DNA of 12,077 bases from the NCBI GenBank assembly GCA_003448675.1, contig DLXZ01000217.1, forward strand, positions 1 through 12,077, in the 5' to 3' direction. Below are positions 1 through 5,817 of the stretch, one piece after another (position 1 is the stretch's first letter; each line of letters starts with the position of its first letter). Below the pieces are notes generated by a model. It was not told the DNA's origin. It did no database searches and saw only the letters and a list, made by a program, of their open reading frames with translations. This DNA is from Porticoccaceae bacterium (GTDB lineage: Bacteria > Pseudomonadota > Gammaproteobacteria > Pseudomonadales > Porticoccaceae). The translations under genes and the position numbers were made by a program.

Positions 1-218
1 TGCTGGATATTGAAATGCCGCGTATGGACGGCTTTGACGTTGCGCGAAATGTGCGAAACAGCGAGGAGTTATCCAGCTTGCCCATTATCATGATTTCTTC
101 TCGCTCCGGTTCCAAGCATAGAGAAAAAGCTGCAGCATGTGGCGTCAATCATTTTTTGGGCAAGCCTTATCAGGAAGAAGAGTTACTGTCGCTGATCATC
201 AAAACGATGGGCTTGTAA
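1..218 (+). CDS. chpA: ChpA-like chemosensory histidine kinase, C-terminal receiver domain (5' end outside window)
   Basis: Only the last 72 codons are present; the reading frame is open from position 3. They form the second half of a response-regulator receiver domain. The phospho-acceptor aspartate is at codon 6-8, inside the motif LDIEMPRMDGFDVA. It is followed by the switch segment IIMISSRS and the conserved lysine of LGKPYQEEEL. In Pseudomonas-type Pil-Chp systems the CheA homologue ChpA ends in such a receiver and is followed by chpB and chpC, as here. That gene order is the reason for calling this ChpA rather than a free-standing regulator. The protein would relay signals from the pilus chemoreceptor to PilG/PilH-type regulators controlling twitching motility. 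The kinase and HPt domains are off the left edge, so a separate CheY-like protein cannot be strictly excluded. The stop codon lies 3 bp before the next gene. Confidence 0.8.
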   Translation, partial: LDIEMPRMDGFDVARNVRNSEELSSLPIIMISSRSGSKHREKAAACGVNHFLGKPYQEEELLSLIIKTMGL

Positions 219-221
219 ACC

Positions 222-1154
222 GTGACTCAAACCGCTGATATGCCCCTGCGTTGCAGCGTTTTACTGGCCAATGCTGAGCAGCGGTATGCTGTCAAATCTG
301 CGTTAAAAGATTATGGCCGAACCTTGATGTTTTGCAGTAATGTCGCTGAATCGGCGAAGAACGTAAACCGTTTTATTGATGTATATCTCACGCAGCCTGC
401 TACGACGCCGGGTGATCAAAGGCGTCAATTACCAGCGCACGGCTACGAGTTGGAACTGGACTATATCCCCACGATTAGCAGCGCTGATTTCGGGGAGTGG
501 AAAGCGGATATAAGAGCCAGGATGGATGAGATTGTGCAACAGCACAGTCTTGGCGCCCACTCCCAGGCGTCGCAGGCCTGGCTACTCGCTGCTTCCGCAG
601 GTGGATTGAAGGCGGTGACGGAGTTTTTGCGCTGCACCGAGCCGCGGGAAAACATCGGGTTTGTTTATGCACAGCATATTGAGTCGAACCATGTTGACCA
701 GCTGGTAAAAATGGTCAGGAGGCACACTTCCTGGCAGGCAGAAATAGCGCGGGAAAATAGTTTCGTGAAGGGGAATGTCGTGACCATTGCGTCGCCAGAT
801 CATGGCATTAAGTTTACCCAGGGGGGGCGGATAAGCCTCGGTGAGCCCGAGCCGAAAGATCGGTATCGACCCAGTATTGATGGATTGTGTGCCGAGCTAG
901 CCAATTACTATCAAAGCGCCTGCGGAATGATTGCTTTTTCTGGCATGGGTGACGACGGTGTTAATGGCAGCAGGTCAATTAAAGCTGCGGGAGGCAAGGT
1001 CTGGTTACAGTCGCCAGATAGCTGCGAAGTGCCCGCATTGCCGGAGGCCATTATACAGCGGGGCGAGTTTGATCGCTGTGCGGAGGTCACAATCCTGGCT
1101 AGGAAATTCCGTGACTTGAGTGGCTATCGGATACGGGAGGAGGCCAGACAATGA
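222..1154 (+). CDS. chpB: ChpB, CheB-like chemoreceptor glutamate methylesterase
   Basis: This 310-residue protein should hydrolyse glutamyl methyl esters on the pilus chemoreceptor, resetting Pil-Chp signalling. The C-terminal half (about 118-300) is a CheB catalytic domain with an apparently complete triad. The nucleophile is S125 in AASAGG, the histidine is H152 in YAQHIES, and the aspartate is D245 in SGMGDDGVNG. The downstream segment SCEVPALPEAII also matches the family. The N-terminal 105 residues sit where CheB has its receiver. They start with a receiver-like strand (CSVLLAN) but lack the acidic pair, a recognisable phospho-aspartate and the conserved lysine, so the domain looks degenerate. 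The GTG start at 222 follows the chpA stop by 3 bp and no good ribosome binding site is visible. An ATG six codons on (240) is an alternative. Translation is probably coupled to chpA. The 3' end overlaps chpC by 4 bp. Confidence 0.88.
   Translation: MTQTADMPLRCSVLLANAEQRYAVKSALKDYGRTLMFCSNVAESAKNVNRFIDVYLTQPATTPGDQRRQLPAHGYELELDYIPTISSADFGEWKADIRARMDEIVQQHSLGAHSQASQAWLLAASAGGLKAVTEFLRCTEPRENIGFVYAQHIESNHVDQLVKMVRRHTSWQAEIARENSFVKGNVVTIASPDHGIKFTQGGRISLGEPEPKDRYRPSIDGLCAELANYYQSACGMIAFSGMGDDGVNGSRSIKAAGGKVWLQSPDSCEVPALPEAIIQRGEFDRCAEVTILARKFRDLSGYRIREEARQ
1138..1143 (+). promoter_or_regulatory. Ribosome binding site of chpC
   Basis: A perfect AGGAGG lies inside the end of chpB, 7 nt before the ATG at 1151. 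It fixes the chpC start and shows that the 4-bp overlapping start is a real, strongly initiated one. Confidence 0.8.
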
Positions 1155-1666
1155 ATGATGTTGTTGACGAGCTGTTGTCGAAAGGGCAGCGTGAGGTAGC
1201 TGCACTGTTTTTGCCTTTGTCCTGCGAAACGCTGCTGGTACCCATGGCTGCCGTAGCGGAGGTCACTAACGAGCAAATGCCCATTAGTCCCTTGGGTCAT
1301 CCGGATAAGCGGTTTTATGGCCGGATTAGCTGGCGAGGGCAGCAGCTTGCATTACTGTCATTTGAAACGCTATCAGGAAACGAACGTTTTCCCTACTCGG
1401 CTGATTCCCATGTGGTCGTTATGAACGCCGCTGGCGCTGCTCGAAACCACGGTTTCTACGGCCTGTTAATACAAGGTTATCCTCAGCGTATCGATATTGT
1501 CGACTATGAAGGCGCGCGCACCGAGGTAAAGTCAAGCGATAGACCGGGGATTCTCTACGAACTCGTGATTGATGGCCAATTTGCGTACATCCCGGACTTT
1601 GAGCACATGGAGTCAGCGGTTGCCGAAGCGCCAGTGTCTACTCTGGGAGTGCGAAACCACGGTTGA
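1151..1666 (+). CDS. chpC: ChpC, CheW-like chemosensory adaptor
   Basis: This 171-residue CheW-like protein would link a chemoreceptor to the ChpA kinase in the Pil-Chp pathway. The fold is suggested by alternating short beta strands typical of CheW. These include the opening strands VAALFLPLSCETLLVPMAAV (17-36), the segment GRISWRGQQLALLSFETL (57-74) and a long strand ending SHVVVMN (86-92). The length is normal for CheW-like adaptors, and the gene order chpA-chpB-chpC matches the Pseudomonas cluster. There is no membrane segment, so it should be cytoplasmic. The start is well supported by an AGGAGG 7 nt upstream and an ATGA overlap with chpB. One oddity is that the tetrapeptide RNHG occurs at residues 98-101 and again as the very C-terminus (168-171), encoded by the same 13 bases. 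The product name rests on context; by sequence alone it is a CheW-domain protein. Confidence 0.85.
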   Translation: MNDVVDELLSKGQREVAALFLPLSCETLLVPMAAVAEVTNEQMPISPLGHPDKRFYGRISWRGQQLALLSFETLSGNERFPYSADSHVVVMNAAGAARNHGFYGLLIQGYPQRIDIVDYEGARTEVKSSDRPGILYELVIDGQFAYIPDFEHMESAVAEAPVSTLGVRNHG

Positions 1667-1693
1667 ACTTTATGGGACAGCCGCGGTTGGTAT

Positions 1694-2041
1694 TCAGCCC
1701 CCGCCCGGCAGACTGTTGTAATAACTTGACAGGTTGTCAATATCAGCATCGGTCAGCGTTTGGACCATGCTGGTCATTGCTGCGTCGCTACGGGTACCAT
1801 CTCGAAAAGCCCGCATTTGCTTTGCCAGATAGCCGGCCTTTTGCCCGGCCAGGTTGGGCCACAAATCCATTGGGCTGATGCCGTTGGCCCCGTGGCAGCT
1901 GGCGCACATGGCGGCTTTGGCTTTTCCCGCTTCAATATCACCAGCCCAGGCGTTTGGGCTAGTGTAGCCGATAGCTACCACAAGGGCGGAAAAAAGGAGC
2001 CTGGTTTTTGGCAGGGCGTGAGCGTGTTTGTTCCAGTTCAC
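1694..2041 (-). CDS. Periplasmic class I cytochrome c (c553/c5-like)
   Basis: This small monohaem cytochrome c of about 115 residues is probably a periplasmic electron carrier. A Sec signal peptide (basic start, hydrophobic LLFSALVVAIG, then AWA before GD) ends near residue 33. The haem attachment motif CASCH is at about 46-50. The C-terminal pattern MTSMVQTLTDADIDNLSSYY is typical of class I cytochromes, with one of its methionines the likely axial ligand. I chose the GTG start at 2041 because GGAG lies 10 nt upstream and it leaves a normal signal peptide. A TTG at 2089 would add 16 charged residues and has no good ribosome binding site. The gene converges on chpC with 27 bp between stops and is divergent from the acyl-CoA ligase, so it is probably a single-gene transcript. 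No redox partner is encoded beside it, so its physiological role is unknown. Confidence 0.85.
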   Translation of the reverse strand: MNWNKHAHALPKTRLLFSALVVAIGYTSPNAWAGDIEAGKAKAAMCASCHGANGISPMDLWPNLAGQKAGYLAKQMRAFRDGTRSDAAMTSMVQTLTDADIDNLSSYYNSLPGGG

Positions 2042-2134
2042 AATAAGGTTTCTCCCGTTGTGTCTGCGGATGCGAGTCTCGCGTGACAACCTGCTAACGA
2101 TTATTGCAAGCGCATCGCGATTTGCGCGGTCGAG

Positions 2135-2163
2135 ATTCTACCTTATCGTTCCTTATCTGACAT
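2135..2163 (-). promoter_or_regulatory. Candidate sigma-70 promoter for the cytochrome c gene
   Basis: Read on the minus strand there is ATGTCA (2163-2158, 4 of 6 to TTGACA), a 17-bp spacer, and TAGAAT (2140-2135, 5 of 6 to TATAAT). Transcription would start near 2128, leaving a leader of about 87 nt before the GTG at 2041. The spacer holds a direct repeat, CCTTATC at 2141-2147 and 2151-2157 on the + strand, spaced 10 bp apart. The prediction rests on consensus matching by eye only. Confidence 0.35.
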
Positions 2164-2230
2164 GAGGTGTATCAATTTTTCTGCCCCTGCCGGCATTCTA
2201 GACGAGACAATGCAGGTGAGCGGCGATTCT

Positions 2231-2252
2231 ATTGCCTGTGGCAGGCGGCAAT
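2231..2252. repeat. Inverted repeat in the divergent intergenic region, candidate operator
   Basis: The arms ATTGCC (2231-2236) and GGCAAT (2247-2252) are perfect reverse complements separated by 10 bp. Nested inside is a second perfect inverted repeat, GCCTG (2234-2238) and CAGGC (2242-2246), around TGG. The element lies just upstream of, and overlaps the -35 position of, the candidate promoter for the acyl-CoA ligase. That is where a dimeric regulator would bind, but no cognate regulator gene is in the window and the motif was not matched to a known family. Confidence 0.4.
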
Positions 2253-2264
2253 GACAGGGCCTTG

Positions 2265-2273
2265 TGTTAAAAT
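2265..2273 (+). promoter_or_regulatory. Candidate extended -10 promoter for the acyl-CoA ligase/dehydrogenase operon
   Basis: TGTTAAAAT is an extended -10 element: TG, one base, then TAAAAT, which is 5 of 6 to TATAAT. The -35 position 17 bp upstream (2245-2250, GCGGCA) is poor, which is tolerated at extended -10 promoters. Transcription would start near 2280, about 50 nt before the ATG at 2330. Two ACTAAT direct repeats (2285-2290 and 2300-2305) lie in the leader. Confidence 0.35.
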
Positions 2274-2314
2274 TTTGAAGGCGTACTAATGCCGTTTCAC
2301 TAATCTAATATTTT

Positions 2315-2322
2315 AAGGGGGA
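2315..2322 (+). promoter_or_regulatory. Ribosome binding site of the acyl-CoA ligase
   Basis: AAGGGGGA with its G-run 8 nt before the ATG at 2330 supports that ATG as the start, rather than the in-frame methionines at residues 5 and 6. Confidence 0.65.
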
Positions 2323-2329
2323 ATTCATA

Positions 2330-3949
2330 ATGCTTGGGGACATGATGCCGGGGGCTTTGACGATTACTTCAATTATGGACTTCGCGCGGCGGGTGTTCCC
2401 GACCACCGAAATCGTCTCCGTTACCGCCGACAACCCACGGCACCGAACCACCTTTGGTGAAGCCTTCGACCGGGCCGGAAAACTGGCCAACGCCTTGGCA
2501 AAACTCGGCCTTGAGCAAGGTGATCGAATCGCAACGCTAGCCTGGAATGACTACCGCCATTTCGAGCTGTATTACGGTATTAGTTGTTCCGGCTATGTTT
2601 GTCACACTATTAATCCACGTCTGTTTCCGGAGCAGATAGTTTATATCGCTAACCATGCCGAAGATCAGTGGGTGTTTGTTGACCCGGCTTTTGTGCCTTT
2701 GCTGGAACAGGTTCAGGAGCAGTTGCAAAGCGTGCGAGGCTACGTGGTGCTGTGTAGTGAGGCGAGTATGCCCGAAACTGGCCTTGCCAATGCCCAGTGT
2801 TATGAAACCTTGATCGCCGGGGAATCCAGTGATTTTGCCTGGCCTGAGCTGGATGAAAACAGCGCCTCGAGCCTGTGCTACACCTCGGGTACAACGGGCA
2901 ACCCAAAAGGCGTGCTGTATAGCCACCGCAGCACGGTATTGCATTGTCTCGGCACCAATGCCGGCGATGTGCTTGGGCTGGCGCCGAACGAGGTGATTAT
3001 GCCGGTGGTGCCCATGTTTCATGTCAATGCCTGGGGCACGGTGTATAGCGCGGCGGTTAGTGGCAGCAAACTGGTGTTTCCTGGCCCGAAAATGGGTGAC
3101 GGCGAGACACTGGCGGCCCTGGTCAATGAAGAGCAAGTAACGTTTGCGCTGGGTGTCCCCACGGTGTGGCTGGCAATGGTTAATTATCTTGATGCAAACG
3201 GTGCTAGCGTACCCTCGTTTAAAAAAGCTGTTGTCGGAGGTGCAGCTTGTCCTTTGTCTCTGATGCAGTCCATGGACAAATACGGCGTTACCATTCACGT
3301 CGGTTGGGGGATGACCGAAATGAGTCCCCTGGGCACCTACAATACCTTGTTGCCCTGGATGCATGACTTGCCGGATGAAGAAAAATATAACTATCGTTTG
3401 AAAGCTGGCCGTTTGATATACGGTGTGGAAATGCGAATTGTTGATGAAGACGCCAATGAGTTGCCATGGGATGGTAAAAGCTCGGGTCGCTTGCAGGTCC
3501 GTGGTCCCTGGGTGTGCAAGTCCTATTACAGGATGGATAAATCCGACGCTCATTTGCCCGATGGCTGGTTTGACACGGGGGATGTTGCCACGATTGATCA
3601 ACACGGGTACATGGCTATTACCGATCGCACCAAGGATGTAATCAAGTCCGGAGGGGAATGGATCAGTTCGATCGATGTGGAGAATGCCGCCATGGGTCAT
3701 CCCGACGTTGCGGAAGCGGCAGTGATTGGCGTGCCCCACCCCAAATGGACTGAACGCCCTTTGTTAATTGTTGTGAAAAGAGCGGGCGCTGAACCTAGCA
3801 AAGATGAACTGCTGGGCTATCTCGATGGCAAGATCGCAAAATGGTGGATACCAGAGGACTGCGTGTTTGTGGATGAAATCCCCCATACCGCTACTGGTAA
3901 GATCAGCAAGAAGGATTTGCGAGATGAATTTAGCGACTATTCCTATTGA
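2330..3949 (+). CDS. AMP-forming acyl-CoA ligase (AlkK/DmdB-like)
   Basis: This 539-residue enzyme of the adenylate-forming superfamily joins a carboxylic acid to CoA through an acyl-AMP intermediate. The core motifs are all present: the ATP-binding loop [12 protein letters not shown] (184-195), GWGMTEMSP (325-333), the ATP-ribose-binding aspartate in GWFDTGD (412-418), the hinge [15 protein letters not shown] (432-446) and the catalytic lysine K524 in [12 protein letters not shown]. There is no signal or membrane segment, and the length is normal for the medium- and long-chain fatty acid ligase group. That group also contains AlkK and the 3-methylmercaptopropionate ligase DmdB. The dehydrogenase gene 49 bp downstream is of the DmdC-like type, so the two probably act in sequence on one acid. 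The substrate cannot be read from the sequence. A long open frame on the opposite strand (2537-3739) is judged a shadow. Confidence 0.9.
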   Translation: MLGDMMPGALTITSIMDFARRVFPTTEIVSVTADNPRHRTTFGEAFDRAGKLANALAKLGLEQGDRIATLAWNDYRHFELYYGISCSGYVCHTINPRLFPEQIVYIANHAEDQWVFVDPAFVPLLEQVQEQLQSVRGYVVLCSEASMPETGLANAQCYETLIAGESSDFAWPELDENSASSLCYTSGTTGNPKGVLYSHRSTVLHCLGTNAGDVLGLAPNEVIMPVVPMFHVNAWGTVYSAAVSGSKLVFPGPKMGDGETLAALVNEEQVTFALGVPTVWLAMVNYLDANGASVPSFKKAVVGGAACPLSLMQSMDKYGVTIHVGWGMTEMSPLGTYNTLLPWMHDLPDEEKYNYRLKAGRLIYGVEMRIVDEDANELPWDGKSSGRLQVRGPWVCKSYYRMDKSDAHLPDGWFDTGDVATIDQHGYMAITDRTKDVIKSGGEWISSIDVENAAMGHPDVAEAAVIGVPHPKWTERPLLIVVKRAGAEPSKDELLGYLDGKIAKWWIPEDCVFVDEIPHTATGKISKKDLRDEFSDYSY

Positions 3950-3998
3950 GTCGGGAGGAACTGAAAGCTGCATCTGGAAAACTAATTAAAGGTAGATT

Positions 3999-5801
3999 AT
4001 GTCTGTTTCTCTTTTGAATGATCGGGATATTGATTTTCTCCTGTACGAATTACTCGACCTTGAAAGCGTGCTTGGCCGTCCCCGCTACAGCGAGCATACG
4101 CGAGAAATCTTCGATGCGTCCTTACGCACCGCCCGAACAGTAGCTGAGAAATATTTTGCCGATCACTATGTGAAAGGGGATGAAAACGAACCGGTTTTGG
4201 AAAACGGCGCAGTGAAAATGATCCCGGAAACCAAAGTGGCCTGGCGCGAATTTACTGGTGCTGGTTTCCTTGCTGCTCATCAGGATTATGAGGAAGGCGG
4301 CATGCAAATGCCGGAAGTCCTGGTCCGAACCATTATGGCGTATATCAATGCGGCCAATATTGGTACCGCGGCTTACCCGTTTATCGCAATTGGGGTGACT
4401 AATCTATTACGCGCATTTGCGTCGCCCGAGCAAAAAGCAAAATACCTGCCTTTGATAATGGACGGCAGAAGCAATGGCACCATGGCTTTAACGGAGCCAG
4501 GTCAAGGGTCGGCGCTCGGCGATATCACGACAACGGCAGTTCCCTCGGATGATGGCAGTTTCCGCATTTTTGGACAAAAAATGTTTATTTCTTGTGCTGA
4601 CCACGATATCGCGGATAACGTGATTCATATGGTGCTGGCAAAAATAAAAGGCGCACCGGCGGGGGTCAAAGGCATCTCGCTATTTATCGTACCCAAATAT
4701 CTGGTTAACGATGATGGTAGTCTGGGCAAGCGTAATGACGTCGTCGTCGCCGGGTTAAATCACAAAATGGGTTACCGCAACGCCACTAACGCGGCGCTAA
4801 ATTTTGGTGAAAAGGACGGTGCTATTGGTTACCTTGTAGGTGAAGCCAATAAAGGTCTGGGCTACATGTTTCAGATGATGAACGAAGCGCGCATCGGTGT
4901 GGCGTTGGGTGCGGCAGCCATTGCTTATCAGGGTTATAACTACTCGCTTGACTACGCCAGGCAGCGACCCCAGGGGCGATTGCCATCCTGCAGGGACCCG
5001 CAGTCTCCTCAGGTAATGCTGGTAGAACACGCCGATGTGCGGCGCATGTTGCTAAGCCAAAAGGCTTATGCCGAAGGCGCCCTGGCCATGTGCCTTTTCG
5101 CCAGTGCCGTATTTGAAGACCAGCATACCGCGCCCGACCCCGAGCAGAGAAAGCGTGCTGGCTTGTTGCTCGATCTTATTATCCCGGTAGTAAAGTCCTG
5201 GCCATCAAAATATGGCTGTATATCAAACGACCTCGCGATACAGATTCTGGGTGGCTCGGGTTATATCAGGGAATACCCGGTTGAACAGCTCTACCGCGAT
5301 CAACGGCTCAACCCTATTCATGAAGGTGCGGAGGCTATACATGGTCTGGACTTGCTTGGAAGGAAAATCAGCCAGCATAATGGCGAGGGTTTTCGAATTT
5401 TTATTGCAGAGGTACGTAAGGATATTGATTTAGCCAGCGCCGAAGGTGTGCCGGAAACGCTCGGCAATCAGCTGGACTCAGCATTGAAAAAATTAGAGCG
5501 CACAACCGAGAAGTTGCTAGTGCAATGCCAATCCGATATTGATAAGGGCCTCGCCAATGGAACAGTATATCTTGATATGTTCGGTCGAGTGGTGGGGGCA
5601 TGGATTTGGTTGAAGCAGGCGACGTCTGCCCAGCGCGGATTAAATCAATGCCATGGCGACGAGAATGAGAATTTTTACAGGGGCAAGCTGCAAGCAGCAT
5701 TGTATTATAGCCAGTGGGAGCTTCCCGCTATCGAAACCATGGCTGAATTGCTCGACAATGGCAATTCCCTGCCTTTTGAAATGCGGGATGAGTGGTTTTA
5801 A
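3999..5801 (+). CDS. Long-form acyl-CoA dehydrogenase (DmdC-like family)
   Basis: This 600-residue FAD-dependent acyl-CoA dehydrogenase should introduce an alpha-beta double bond into the acyl-CoA made by the upstream ligase. The start carries the short N-terminal module of long-form members (LNDRDIDFLLYELLDLE, 6-22). The middle domain contains MALTEPGQGSALGD (162-175). The family segment EHADVRRMLLSQKAYAEGAL is at 343-362. The C-terminal catalytic region reads ILGGSGYIREYPVEQLYRD (416-434), followed by the likely base E442 in IHEGAEAIHG. The last 130 residues form the extra C-terminal helical domain that makes these proteins about 600 rather than 380 residues long. The active-site surround is IHEGAEAI, where this family usually reads IYEGTTGI. 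AAGG lies 6 nt before the ATG. The 49-bp gap to the ligase suggests one operon. DmdC-like chemistry is possible, but the real substrate is not determined. Confidence 0.9.
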   Translation: MSVSLLNDRDIDFLLYELLDLESVLGRPRYSEHTREIFDASLRTARTVAEKYFADHYVKGDENEPVLENGAVKMIPETKVAWREFTGAGFLAAHQDYEEGGMQMPEVLVRTIMAYINAANIGTAAYPFIAIGVTNLLRAFASPEQKAKYLPLIMDGRSNGTMALTEPGQGSALGDITTTAVPSDDGSFRIFGQKMFISCADHDIADNVIHMVLAKIKGAPAGVKGISLFIVPKYLVNDDGSLGKRNDVVVAGLNHKMGYRNATNAALNFGEKDGAIGYLVGEANKGLGYMFQMMNEARIGVALGAAAIAYQGYNYSLDYARQRPQGRLPSCRDPQSPQVMLVEHADVRRMLLSQKAYAEGALAMCLFASAVFEDQHTAPDPEQRKRAGLLLDLIIPVVKSWPSKYGCISNDLAIQILGGSGYIREYPVEQLYRDQRLNPIHEGAEAIHGLDLLGRKISQHNGEGFRIFIAEVRKDIDLASAEGVPETLGNQLDSALKKLERTTEKLLVQCQSDIDKGLANGTVYLDMFGRVVGAWIWLKQATSAQRGLNQCHGDENENFYRGKLQAALYYSQWELPAIETMAELLDNGNSLPFEMRDEWF

Positions 5802-5817
5802 TCTACCAAAAACTTTA

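Noticed and set aside
1655..1688. Imperfect stem (AACCACGG with CCGCGGTT) between the chpC and cytochrome c 3' ends as a terminator
   Set aside because: It has a mismatch and an 18-nt loop, and no T-run follows in either direction. It is too weak to list as a terminator.
1663..2086. Two + strand open frames (71 and 108 codons) across the cytochrome c gene
   Set aside because: The minus-strand frame encodes a signal peptide and a CASCH haem site. The + strand frames have no recognisable product.
2537..3739. A 400-codon open frame on the minus strand, opposite the acyl-CoA ligase
   Set aside because: It lies wholly inside a gene with every ligase motif intact. Its translation shows no recognisable domain and it has no supporting upstream signals. 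Long antisense frames arise from codon bias of the real gene.
3953..3959. GGGAGGA just after the ligase stop, resembling a strong ribosome binding site
   Set aside because: No ATG, GTG or TTG follows at a usable distance in the dehydrogenase frame. The dehydrogenase has its own AAGG before the ATG at 3999.
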